Of a stretch of DNA of 45,370 nt, positions 1 to 7,745 are shown piece after piece. The position numbers and the translations under genes are program-made. How positions within the stretch are numbered: the first letter of the stretch is position 1; every line of letters begins with the position of its first letter. The notes beneath the pieces are model-generated. The model saw only the letters and a program-made list of their open reading frames with translations, was not told the DNA's origin and made no database searches. The DNA is from Thermodesulfovibrionales bacterium (GTDB taxonomy: Bacteria; Nitrospirota; Thermodesulfovibrionia; Thermodesulfovibrionales; SM23-35): positions 1-45,370 of the forward strand of contig JAVHLL010000024.1 in NCBI GenBank assembly GCA_031082155.1, read 5' to 3'.

Positions 1-42
1 GCAATGGGGAAAGAAACCCCTAAAAGAATTTACACATAAAGA

Positions 43-98
43 TTGACACTACCAACAGGAAATCTCTTATTGACAATAAATATCCTGATTGATACCAT
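43..98 (+). promoter_or_regulatory. Two overlapping sigma70-like promoters
   Basis: A perfect TTGACA lies at 43-48 with a poor -10 (CTTATT, 66-71). A second perfect TTGACA lies at 70-75 with TACCAT at 93-98, a 17-nt spacer. The second would start transcription close to the ATG at 106, which has no Shine-Dalgarno. This is a sequence match only. Confidence 0.4.
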
Positions 99-105
99 TT
101 TAACG

Positions 106-456
106 ATGAGTAAAAAAATGATTTTTATCGCTATTCCGGTTTTTCTTCTTTGGCTTTTCTCCGCGGTACCCATTTGTATTGCAGTAGAGGGAGACCCATG
201 TGCAGACCCGGGGATAACAGTCAGGAACCTCTCCCTGGATGACAAGTGGTATAAGAGCCAGGAAGGGCAATGTATCTTACTAAAGCGGAATTATTCCTTT
301 ACAATTAAACCGAAAGAAAACATCGGAGTTTTCTCGGATATGGTTTGTGAAACGCAGTTTTGTCCTTCTTTGACCTACACAGATTATAAATTTTCTGATG
401 AAAACGGCAATTGCAGGGTGAAAATTCTCCCCGGATGTGTACTCTCTGATATGTGA
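106..456 (+). CDS. Small secreted Cys-rich protein, unknown function
   Basis: I do not recognise this 116-residue protein. Residues 5-25 are strongly hydrophobic after two lysines, like a Sec signal peptide ending near the Ala-Val before EGDPC. The mature part holds six cysteines (contexts DPC, GQC, MVC, QFC, GNC, PGC), enough for three disulfides, so it is probably exported and folded outside the cytoplasm. The frame is open from an ATG at 43, but that ATG sits in a -35 box and would put 21 residues before the signal peptide, so I start at 106. No ribosome binding site precedes 106. It stands alone with no operon partner. Function unknown; a lipoprotein is unlikely because no good lipobox is present. 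Confidence 0.5.
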   Translation: MSKKMIFIAIPVFLLWLFSAVPICIAVEGDPCADPGITVRNLSLDDKWYKSQEGQCILLKRNYSFTIKPKENIGVFSDMVCETQFCPSLTYTDYKFSDENGNCRVKILPGCVLSDM

Positions 457-564
457 TTTGTTCGTTAATTCACGGTCTTGTTTTTCTCATTGTCCTGCCC
501 CTATCAGGCAGTTCTTGCTAACCAGTTGATATAACAGCATATTATTTAAGCAAAGCGTTTAGGT

Positions 565-593
565 TTGACAAAAGCTTAAAAATATATTATAAA
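565..593 (+). promoter_or_regulatory. Near-consensus sigma70 promoter of the zinc-ribbon gene
   Basis: TTGACA at 565-570 and TATAAA at 588-593 are separated by exactly 17 nt. The gene start at 636 follows with an AAGGAG ribosome binding site at 621-626. This is one of the strongest promoters in the window for a very small gene, so the protein may be abundant. Confidence 0.7.
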
Positions 594-635
594 TAATAAA
601 TATAATAAATAAAGCGCAAGAAGGAGAACCAGCCC

Positions 636-827
636 ATGAGCAGACCGTTTGTTACGATTCCGGTTGTAAATACACAGGTATGCAAAAACTGCAACTTCAC
701 GCTGGGCATTCATGATCTGGTACGCAATGTAACTGATCAGGGCAAGGATCCGTATGGCATGCCGGCGGTAATGGTACGGTGTCCAGTCTGTAAAACCATT
801 ATCGAATGGGAACCCCGCTGTAATTAA
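636..827 (+). CDS. 63-residue zinc-ribbon protein
   Basis: This small cytoplasmic protein has a CxxC pair at Cys16/Cys19 (QVCKNCNF) and a second at Cys49/Cys52 (RCPVCKT), the layout of a zinc ribbon, with one more Cys at 62. It lacks a signal peptide. The start is fixed by AAGGAG at 621-626, nine bases upstream. It is monocistronic: a strong promoter lies in front and a hairpin just behind. Proteins of this size and layout are often rubredoxin-like or nucleic-acid/protein-binding zinc ribbons, but I recognise no specific family. The role is unknown; zinc (or iron) binding is an inference from the four cysteines. Confidence 0.75.
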   Translation: MSRPFVTIPVVNTQVCKNCNFTLGIHDLVRNVTDQGKDPYGMPAVMVRCPVCKTIIEWEPRCN

Positions 828-837
828 GACTCTCGCC

Positions 838-875
838 GGGAGGCAGGGGCAGGAAATATCAGGCTGCCTCCCTTT
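838..875 (+). terminator. Hairpin downstream of the zinc-ribbon gene
   Basis: GGGAGGCAG at 838-846 pairs perfectly with CTGCCTCCC at 864-872 (9 bp, 17-nt loop), followed by only three T. It lies ten bases after the stop codon. It is probably a terminator or 3'-end stabiliser, but the T-tract is weak. Confidence 0.45.
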
Positions 876-958
876 AAAAACCCCCATAACCTATCAATCT
901 AAAAAGAGAATTTTTAAAATGAACCTCTAACCCATAGTATCTATAGAATTCACGGATG

Positions 959-1074
959 AATACGGCGGACACAGTATTTTCGCTCATTCTCGGTCTACCG
1001 CCCTCTGAGGGAAATTCTGTTCCGATATATCTCCACAGAATTTAAATCCGCAAAAATACTGTGTCTGCTGTATT
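959..1074. repeat. Structured dispersed element, copy 1 (116 nt)
   Basis: The outer arms 959-980 and 1053-1074 are inverted repeats pairing at 20 of 22 positions, the two exceptions being G-T wobbles. Inside are a perfect 9-bp hairpin (AAATTCTGT 1012-1020 with ACAGAATTT 1035-1043) and a short CCCTC/GAGGG hairpin (1001-1011). The 24 bases 973-996 are the exact reverse complement of 18803-18826 in the copy inside the menaquinone cluster, and TAAATCCGC (1043-1051) is shared too. The outermost arm bases differ completely between the copies. It lies in the 615-bp gap between the zinc-ribbon gene and the HsdR-N-like gene, with no open reading frame. It could be a MITE-like element or a structured RNA. 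Confidence 0.75.
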
Positions 1075-1144
1075 GCATGATCAATTTATAAATATATAGA
1101 GTCATATCTGTTTAAAATAAATATGTTGCCCTGCACGAACCATA

Positions 1145-1309
1145 AGGGCTGTAGCTCAATTTCCGAATCGAAATCACGGGTAACCTCGAGGAGACCGAAG
1201 ACGGAGCGGAGGTCTCAGCTTTCAATACTCCACTCACATTGAAGTCAGAGAAAGGTTCGTAGAGAAACAGTGGGAGTTTAGATCGATTCGGAAATTGGGC
1301 TGCAGCCCT
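1145..1309. repeat. 165-nt palindromic element with 27-bp arms
   Basis: Arms 1145-1171 and 1283-1309 match as inverted repeats at 25 of 27 positions; the two differences are G-T wobbles. Inside, GAGACC (1191-1196) pairs with GGTCTC (1211-1216), and TTCAAT/ATTGAA forms another small stem. The inner text GGAGACCGAAGACGGAG loosely resembles the core of the 959-1074 and 18711-18836 elements, but I cannot align the whole. No coding frame is convincing. It is probably a non-autonomous mobile or REP-like element. Confidence 0.6.
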
Positions 1310-1442
1310 ATGCCTGATTATTTTGGATAGGCCTGAATTGAGTGAGAACAAAAGACTCATAAATCAGATTAGGACGGGACAGGTTTTGTGTCCCTGAAAA
1401 TGCATGAATGATTCTGGAAAAAACTGACCGGTCATGCACGTT

Positions 1443-1970
1443 TCATTTTGTCGGAGGGCATTTGATCCCTTCAAATGCGTGTACTATGCTCTTTTCCCTT
1501 TCAAGCCTTTTTTCAGGACAGGGTATTTTCTGAAAGTCCCTCATCTTTTCCATGGCCTGTCCGCGGGTAAAGAGATCGTGTATTGATTCGCCGATAAGAG
1601 TTCCTTTCAGGACGTCGATAATCTTCGCATTCTCTCCATCCGTTACCATGGCGTAGGGCATCTGGAAATCGTTCACTGCACGGGCAAATGCTGTAACATA
1701 ACGTACCCAGGATTCAATATCCGATGAGGAACATTTTATGGCGAGAAAGTTCACTCCTGAGAGCGTGAGGACCATGTCCATACTGACTTTTGCCTGACCA
1801 GCCCTCAGTTGCAGTGTGAACTCGGGATCAACAGTAATGTCTCCGGGTTCATATTTTTTCTCCTCAATAAGCACGTCCCAGACAAACTGTTTCACCCCTT
1901 TGAGTTTCAGAGACTCAAGGTGATCTTCTTCCGTGATTTTCTTTTTTACCTGTTTTGCTCTCTCTTCCAT
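1443..1970 (-). CDS. Lone HsdR-N-like (PD-(D/E)xK fold) domain protein
   Basis: The 175-residue protein resembles the type I restriction enzyme R-subunit N-terminal domain (HSDR_N_2). It has an N-terminal KxEPGDITVDPEF segment, the core strand pair MDMVLTL...FLAIKC, then a helix-strand region around YAMVTDGENAKIIDVLKG. In active members the core reads D...(D/E)xK. Here Asp65 and Lys79 are present but the middle acid is Ala77, so nuclease activity is doubtful. No helicase, methylase or specificity subunit is nearby, so it is not a restriction system. The ATG at 1970 has GGAGC eight bases upstream. The family is common as stand-alone proteins of unknown role. It diverges from uvrA across a parS-type site. 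Confidence 0.65.
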   Translation of the reverse strand: MEERAKQVKKKITEEDHLESLKLKGVKQFVWDVLIEEKKYEPGDITVDPEFTLQLRAGQAKVSMDMVLTLSGVNFLAIKCSSSDIESWVRYVTAFARAVNDFQMPYAMVTDGENAKIIDVLKGTLIGESIHDLFTRGQAMEKMRDFQKIPCPEKRLEREKSIVHAFEGIKCPPTK

Positions 1971-2043
1971 AATAATTGCTCCAGTATCTGTTTTTTCAAT
2001 AGTTTAAATGAATCATTACGATGTCTGCAATTGAATAGTACTG

Positions 2044-2059
2044 TGTTCCACGTGGAACA
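2044..2059. promoter_or_regulatory. parS-type centromere site (ParB binding)
   Basis: TGTTCCACGTGGAACA is a perfect 16-bp palindrome matching the conserved chromosomal parS core (TGTTNCACGTGNAACA) bound by ParB/Spo0J. It sits in the 136-bp intergenic region before uvrA. Chromosomal parS sites cluster near the replication origin and load SMC, whose gene lies 22 kb away. Only one copy is seen here. No parA or parB is present in the window. Confidence 0.8.
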
Positions 2060-2106
2060 ACCGGCACCCTTCATTTACAACACATAAACCGTGTTAAAAT
2101 ATCAGG

Positions 2107-4899
2107 ATGTCCGAAAAGAGATTGATAATTGAAGGCGCCAGGCAGAATAACCTGAAAAATATCAACCTCGCCCTCCCCCATAATAAAGTAATAGCCATAA
2201 CAGGACTGTCTGGCTCCGGGAAATCTTCGTTAGCCTTTGATACGGTATTTGCCGAGGGCCAATGGAGGTTCATAGAGTCTCTTTCAACCTATGCGCGCCT
2301 GTTTCTTGAAAAACTCGACAGGCCTGAAGTTGATGCGATCTATAATATCCGACCTGCCATAGCCCTTGAGCAGAAAAACCCGGTTCGGGGGTCACGTTCT
2401 ACGGTCGGTACGCTCACAGAGATTTATGACCTATTCAGGCTTTTGTATGCCAAAATAGCCACTCCTTTCTGTCCGAATTGCGGAAAAGAGGTCAGAAAGT
2501 GGGAACCGTCCCTTATAGCCGCCGAACTTATTGAAAACCATTCAGGAGAAAAAGCAATTATCCTTTTCGAAACAGATGAAACTATAGCTGACCTGAAAAA
2601 CAGGGGGTATCAGAGAATCTGGTTGAATAATGAAGTCATTGATCTCGAATCAACCCGGCGGGAAGCGGGAAGGCAGGAAGGCCATACCACCGTTGTTCTC
2701 GACAGGCTTATTCTCAGGGACGATCCGAGACTTTCCGATTCGCTTGAAATGGCATGGAAGGAAGGGAAAGGTAATGTCAGGGTAATCCTGATCGGGGAGG
2801 ACCAGAGGAGCAATGCCCTGAGCTTTTCGGCTGAGAATGCCTGTGAAGCATGTAATATCACAATACCTACCGCGTTTCCGATTCTTTTTTCGTTCAATCA
2901 TCCTGTCGGGGCATGTCCCGAATGCAAAGGCTTCGGCAACATCCTGAGATATGATGAAGCTCTTGTGATTCCTGACAAGAGTCTTCCGCTCGCAAAGGGA
3001 GCAGTAGACCCATGGAACAAGCCGGCATATCGGTGGTGGAAACAGCAGATAGTAAAAAATGCCCCATCTGGTGGACTCGATATCAACAAACGGTACGCTG
3101 ATTTCTCTGAAAAGGAGAAAACGTTATTATATAAGGGCGGGGACGGCTTTTACGGAATCAATGATTTTTTTGAAGACCTGGAAAGCAGGAGATACAAGCT
3201 CCATGTGAGGGTTTTCCTCAGCCGCTACAGAAACCCGCTTGAATGTCCCCTCTGCAACGGCAAAAGACTGAACAAAGAGGCGCTCGCGTACAAGCTTTCA
3301 GGTCTTGATATTGCGGAGATCTGTATGATGCCGGTCACTGAAACACTCAAATTTTTCCATGACCTCGACATCTCGCCATTCCAGAGGGATATGGCAAAAG
3401 AGATCCTTCGGCAGATAACCTCGAAGCTCGGTTTCCTCAAGAAGGTCGGCACCGGGTATCTAAATCTCAGCCGCGATGGGAGAACGCTTTCCGGGGGAGA
3501 ATATCAGAGGGTCAATCTGGCGAATCAGATAGGGTCATTTTTGACAGGCATCCTCTATGTTCTCGATGAACCTACAATAGGACTCCATCCAAGAGATACC
3601 GACATTATAGCCGGCATCATGTCTGACCTCGCGGGACTTGGCAACACTGTCCTCGTCGTAGAGCACGACAAAAAGATTATCGCTTCTGCAGACTGGATTG
3701 TAGAGCTTGGCCCTGGCGGGGGCCAGATGGGTGGAGAAACCGTATTTGCAGGATCGAAAGACGAGTTTCTGAAATCAAATACGCTTACCGCCCGTTATTT
3801 GAAGGGAATTGAAAAGATCAGCCCGCCCGTGAGACCTCCTGGACATAGCAACAGGATGCAGGAAGTGACGAGGCTTGTACTCCGGGGTGCTTCAGGCAAC
3901 AATCTGCAGTTAGTTGATCTCTCAATACCATTGGTCACCCTGACTGCGGTAACCGGCGTTTCAGGTTCCGGAAAGAGCAGTCTCGTAGTAGAGACGCTGT
4001 ACCGGGCGCTTGCGAAAGAATTCAGGACAGAACTGAGTTTTCCTCTTCCCTATATGAGGATTGAAGGGAAGGAGCATATCAAAGGCGTCAAGCTTATTGC
4101 GCAGACGCCGATAGGTCGAAGTCCGCGCTCAAACCCTGTAACATACCTCAAGATTTTCGACGTGATCAGAAAGCTTTTCACAGAAGAGAGGGAAGCTCGG
4201 GCATATGGATATGGACCGGGGTTTTTTTCGTTTAACGTGTCAGGAGGCAGATGCGAAGCGTGCAAGGGCGCGGGATACCAGAAGATGGAGATGTACTTTT
4301 TCGAGGACCTCTATATAACCTGCGAGGAATGCAACGGGAAGAGATACAAGCCGGAAGCCCTGCGTGTTGCCTACCGCGGCAGGAATATTCATGATATCCT
4401 CGCCATGACCGTTGACGAAGCCATCACATTGTTTGATGATTCGTCCAAGATAAGGGGCAAATTATTGCTCATGCAGGAGGTCGGCCTGGGTTATCTCAGG
4501 CTGGGTCAGCCGGCCACTACGCTTTCCGGAGGGGAAGCGCAGAGGCTCAAGATCTGCGCTGAAATGATCAATCTTCCCTCAACGGCAGTCAAGGGAAAGG
4601 GAGGAGCACTTGCAAAAGGATTCTTGTATATCCTTGATGAGCCAACGATCGGGCTCCATTTCAGGGATGTCGAAGCCCTCATGGGTGTCCTTCAGCGGCT
4701 CGTTGCCTCTGGTAATACTGTGCTTGTGATAGAACATAACCTCGATGTAATAAGGGCGTCAGACTGGATTATTGACCTGGGGCCAGAAGGAGGAGAGAGG
4801 GGCGGCAGGATAATTTTTGCAGGCACACCCGAAGACATAGTAAAATCGAAAGAGTCGTATACCGGCAGGTATCTCAGGGAGTATAATTCGCATGGGTAG
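2107..4899 (+). CDS. uvrA: Excinuclease ABC subunit UvrA
   Basis: UvrA is the DNA-damage-recognition ATPase of nucleotide excision repair; it acts as a dimer and hands the lesion to UvrB. The 930-residue length is normal. Two ABC modules are complete: Walker A GLSGSGKS at 33-40 and GVSGSGKS at about 617-624, and signatures LSGGEYQR near 461 and LSGGEAQR near 806, each followed by an LDEPTIGLH-type Walker B. Zinc modules are present (CPNC...CEAC, CPEC/CPLC, and CEAC...CEEC in the second half). The start at 2107 aligns with the family N-terminus. The only upstream signal is TTTACA/TAAAAT (2074-2100, 15-nt spacer) six bases before the ATG, with no clear Shine-Dalgarno, so the mRNA may be leaderless. 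It is monocistronic; the next gene is 209 bp away beyond a palindromic repeat. Confidence 0.97.
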   Translation: MSEKRLIIEGARQNNLKNINLALPHNKVIAITGLSGSGKSSLAFDTVFAEGQWRFIESLSTYARLFLEKLDRPEVDAIYNIRPAIALEQKNPVRGSRSTVGTLTEIYDLFRLLYAKIATPFCPNCGKEVRKWEPSLIAAELIENHSGEKAIILFETDETIADLKNRGYQRIWLNNEVIDLESTRREAGRQEGHTTVVLDRLILRDDPRLSDSLEMAWKEGKGNVRVILIGEDQRSNALSFSAENACEACNITIPTAFPILFSFNHPVGACPECKGFGNILRYDEALVIPDKSLPLAKGAVDPWNKPAYRWWKQQIVKNAPSGGLDINKRYADFSEKEKTLLYKGGDGFYGINDFFEDLESRRYKLHVRVFLSRYRNPLECPLCNGKRLNKEALAYKLSGLDIAEICMMPVTETLKFFHDLDISPFQRDMAKEILRQITSKLGFLKKVGTGYLNLSRDGRTLSGGEYQRVNLANQIGSFLTGILYVLDEPTIGLHPRDTDIIAGIMSDLAGLGNTVLVVEHDKKIIASADWIVELGPGGGQMGGETVFAGSKDEFLKSNTLTARYLKGIEKISPPVRPPGHSNRMQEVTRLVLRGASGNNLQLVDLSIPLVTLTAVTGVSGSGKSSLVVETLYRALAKEFRTELSFPLPYMRIEGKEHIKGVKLIAQTPIGRSPRSNPVTYLKIFDVIRKLFTEEREARAYGYGPGFFSFNVSGGRCEACKGAGYQKMEMYFFEDLYITCEECNGKRYKPEALRVAYRGRNIHDILAMTVDEAITLFDDSSKIRGKLLLMQEVGLGYLRLGQPATTLSGGEAQRLKICAEMINLPSTAVKGKGGALAKGFLYILDEPTIGLHFRDVEALMGVLQRLVASGNTVLVIEHNLDVIRASDWIIDLGPEGGERGGRIIFAGTPEDIVKSKESYTGRYLREYNSHG

Positions 4900-4943
4900 A
4901 AGACTATCCAGGATTATTTATAGCGAACTTTGTTCTAATGGTT

Positions 4944-5027
4944 GTCATTATCCAGCTTGACCGGATTATCTAGTTCTTTTTCCAATAAGTTTTGATATTG
5001 GATTCCCCAGTCAAGCCGGGGAATGAC
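4944..5027. repeat. GTCATTCC-type palindromic repeat, copy 1
   Basis: The left arm 4944-4970 begins GTCATTATCC; the right arm 5001-5027 ends GGGGAATGAC. They pair imperfectly around a shared CTTGACYGG/GTCAAGCCGG motif. Three relatives occur at 15544-15615, 31694-31790 and 36534-36642. This copy separates uvrA from the transporter genes. Confidence 0.7.
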
Positions 5028-5108
5028 AGAGAAATATCTTTGGGGTAATCTCTAATTTATATAATGATAGAGGGGTGTTTTGAATATTCTGGAACGGTTG
5101 CAGCGCGA

Positions 5109-6746
5109 ATGAGAAAAATACTGTATCTCATTTTTGTTTTCCTCATAATTTTCGGGTGCAGGCACAAATCCCCTGAGAACGGGAAACAGGCGGTGAAAAC
5201 GGTATCTGATGAGCCTGCATACGGCGATGCGCTGGTAGCAGGCTCGATCGGAGAACCGAGTATCCTGATCCCCATGCTTGCAGGCGACAGCGCTTCTCAT
5301 GACGTTGCCGGCCTTATCTTCAATGGCCTCGTGAAGTATGATACCGACCTCAGCGTCATTGGTGATCTCGCGGAGTCGTGGGATATTTCACCTGACGGAC
5401 TTGTCATCACCTTTCATCTGAGAAAAGGGGTAAGGTGGTTCGACGGAGTTGAGTTCACTGCAGAAGATATCATGTTCGGTTACAAAACCATTATTAATGA
5501 GAAGACGCCGACAGCATATCAGGAGGATTATCTGCAGGTGAAGAAAGCAGAAGTGCCGGATCCCTACACATTCAGGGTTACCTACCGGAAACCCTTTGCG
5601 CCGGCGCTCACGTCATGGGGAAACCTGGTGGTTCTGCCGAAACATCTGCTAGAAGGCAAGAACATTACGAAAACAGATTTCGGCAGAGACCCCGTGGGGC
5701 TGGGTCGCTATAAGCTTCGCACGTGGACACCGGGGCAGGACGTAATTCTCGAATCGAACAGGGACTATTTTCAGGGAAGGCCCTATATCGACCGATACAT
5801 CTACAAGATCATACCCGACCCGGCAACCATGTTTCTTGAGCTCAAGGCAGGGGGAATAGATTACATGGGCCTGACGCCGATTCAGTATACAAAGCAGACA
5901 GATACCAGCTATTTCAGCAAGAATTTTCAGAAATTCCGCTACCCCGTATTTGCCTATACCTATATGGGATTTAATCTCAGACATCCGTTCTTTCAGGACA
6001 AACGGGTAAGGCAGGCGATTGCGTATGCAACAGACAAAAAGGAGATTGTTGATGTTGTCCTTTTCGGTCTCGGCAAACCTGCAACAGGCCCTTATGTGCC
6101 TGATACCTGGCCCTACAACCCCAAGGTAAGAACATACGGATATGATCTTGAGAAAGCAAAGATATTGCTCAAAGAAGCCGGCTGGAAGGATACGAACGGA
6201 GACGGTGTCCTCGACAAAGACGGGAGCCCGTTTGTGTTCACCATCCTTACCAACATGGGGAACAGCCTCAGAATGAATACCGCTACGATTATTCAATGGA
6301 GGCTCGCCAAAATAGGAATAAAGGTGGATATCAGGGTGCTTGAATGGAGCACGTTCATTAACGAATTCATTGATAAACGGCGGTTCCAGGCGGTCATACT
6401 CGGCTGGAGCATAGGCCTTGACCCCGACCAGTACGATATATGGCATTCCAGTAAGACAAAAGAGAAAGAGTTTAATTTTATCGGGTATAAGAATCCGGAG
6501 GTTGATACGCTTCTGGAGCAAGGGAGGCGGACGTTTGACACAGAGGAAAGGAAGAAGGCATATTTCAAAATCCAGGAAATCCTTGCCGAAGAGTTGCCGT
6601 ATATCTTCCTTTATGTGCCGGATGCAACCCCTATTGTGCATGCGCGTTTCAGGGGAATAAAGCCCTCTCCTATAGGAATAAGCTATAACCTACATAGATG
6701 GTATGTGCCAAAGGGGCTGCAGAGGCATGCTGCCATGGAACCATAG
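5109..6746 (+). CDS. Peptide ABC transporter substrate-binding lipoprotein (DppA/OppA family)
   Basis: This is the extracytoplasmic binding protein of a di/oligopeptide-type ABC importer (SBP family 5). From the ATG at 5109 it is 545 residues, with a lysine-hydrophobic N-terminus and lipobox IFGC (Cys17), so it is a membrane-anchored lipoprotein. Family features include the DLAESWDISPDG and FHLRKGVRWFDG segments and the ADIMFGYKTI-like helix. A longer frame opens at 5064, but a TATAAT at 5060-5065 overlaps that ATG and the lipoprotein signal fits only 5109. The permease gene starts on the base after its stop. The ligand cannot be read from sequence: dipeptides, oligopeptides or nickel complexes are possible. 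Confidence 0.9.
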   Translation: MRKILYLIFVFLIIFGCRHKSPENGKQAVKTVSDEPAYGDALVAGSIGEPSILIPMLAGDSASHDVAGLIFNGLVKYDTDLSVIGDLAESWDISPDGLVITFHLRKGVRWFDGVEFTAEDIMFGYKTIINEKTPTAYQEDYLQVKKAEVPDPYTFRVTYRKPFAPALTSWGNLVVLPKHLLEGKNITKTDFGRDPVGLGRYKLRTWTPGQDVILESNRDYFQGRPYIDRYIYKIIPDPATMFLELKAGGIDYMGLTPIQYTKQTDTSYFSKNFQKFRYPVFAYTYMGFNLRHPFFQDKRVRQAIAYATDKKEIVDVVLFGLGKPATGPYVPDTWPYNPKVRTYGYDLEKAKILLKEAGWKDTNGDGVLDKDGSPFVFTILTNMGNSLRMNTATIIQWRLAKIGIKVDIRVLEWSTFINEFIDKRRFQAVILGWSIGLDPDQYDIWHSSKTKEKEFNFIGYKNPEVDTLLEQGRRTFDTEERKKAYFKIQEILAEELPYIFLYVPDATPIVHARFRGIKPSPIGISYNLHRWYVPKGLQRHAAMEP

Positions 6747-7745
6747 ATGATACCGTATCTTGCGAAGCGGCTCCTCGAAATGATCCCCACACTGCTGGGC
6801 ATCACGATCCTCTCGTTCCTGATTATCCACCTCGCTCCGGGGAAGCCGACAGATGTGCTTACCGAAATGAACCCCAAGATTACGCCTGAAGCGCGGGAGC
6901 GCCTTGAAAAATACTACGGGCTTGACAAACCAGTATACACTCAATATGGATTATGGCTCAAAAGAGTTGTGAAATTTGATTTCGGAGAATCGTTCTCGAC
7001 TGACAGAAGACCGGTCATTGCAAAAATATGGGACACCAAGCAGCCGTTGGTGGAGAGGAGGCTCTTCATCACCTTTGTCATTAACGCGTTTTCGATGCTC
7101 CTGATCTTTCTGATCGCCATACCAATCGGGGTGTTCTCTGCCACCCACCAGGGCTTGTTCTCCGACAAGGTTACAACGGTTACGGTTTTCATCGGATTTG
7201 CCACGCCCGCCTTCTGGCTTGCCCTTCTCCTGATGATGCTCTTCGGCATCCACCTCGGATGGCTGCCGATATCAGGATTGAAATCCATGGACTACGATAC
7301 CCTGTCGGTTTTCGGAAAGATATGGGACAGGGCAGAGCATCTCATCTTGCCGGTGTTCATCTCTTCTTTTGGTGGGCTGGCCGGGCTTTCACGGTTCATG
7401 AGGGGCAGCATGCTCGAAGTGATACGGCAGGATTATATTACTGTTGCAAGGGCCAAAGGGCTGCACGAAAGAAGGGTCGTATACCATCATGCATTGCGCA
7501 ATGCCCTGCTCCCTATAATCACTCTGCTCGGCCTTGCGGTTCCCGGTCTCATAGGCGGCAGCGTAATCTTCGAAAATATTTTTAGCATACCGGGAATGGG
7601 GCAGCTTTTCTATATGAGTGTGATGACCAGAGACTATCCCCTCGTAATGGGTATCCTCACTATAGGCGCCTTCCTGACGCTGCTGGGGAATCTTCTCGCT
7701 GATATCGGGTATATGCTTACGGACCCGCGGATAAGGGCGAGATGA
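6747..7745 (+). CDS. Peptide ABC transporter permease (DppB/OppB family)
   Basis: Inner-membrane permease of 332 residues with about six hydrophobic segments. It starts with the family-typical [20 protein letters not shown]. The cytoplasmic EAA loop that docks the ATPase is visible ([28 protein letters not shown]). The ATG directly follows the TAG of the binding-protein gene, and the 3' end overlaps the second permease by four bases, so the three are one transcription unit. The cognate ATPases are probably those encoded at 10798-12740 on the other strand. Confidence 0.93.
   Translation: MIPYLAKRLLEMIPTLLGITILSFLIIHLAPGKPTDVLTEMNPKITPEARERLEKYYGLDKPVYTQYGLWLKRVVKFDFGESFSTDRRPVIAKIWDTKQPLVERRLFITFVINAFSMLLIFLIAIPIGVFSATHQGLFSDKVTTVTVFIGFATPAFWLALLLMMLFGIHLGWLPISGLKSMDYDTLSVFGKIWDRAEHLILPVFISSFGGLAGLSRFMRGSMLEVIRQDYITVARAKGLHERRVVYHHALRNALLPIITLLGLAVPGLIGGSVIFENIFSIPGMGQLFYMSVMTRDYPLVMGILTIGAFLTLLGNLLADIGYMLTDPRIRAR

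Noticed and set aside
1-42. GGGG/CCCC hairpin at the window start as a terminator
   Set aside because: The four-base stem has no T-tract and the upstream gene is not visible.
495-511. Terminator hairpin (CTGCC/GGCAG) after the first small gene
   Set aside because: The stem is five base pairs with no clear T-run, too weak to call.
959-1309. CRISPR array in the palindromic gap
   Set aside because: Two different inverted-repeat elements are present, not direct repeats with regular spacers, and no cas genes are near.
1112-1360. 82-residue minus-strand frame over the 1145-1309 element
   Set aside because: It spans the palindromic element; the composition is not protein-like and no start signal is present.
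5649-6641. 330-residue open frame on the minus strand inside the binding-protein gene
   Set aside because: It lies wholly antisense to a clear SBP family 5 protein and has no recognisable domain, so it is a shadow frame.
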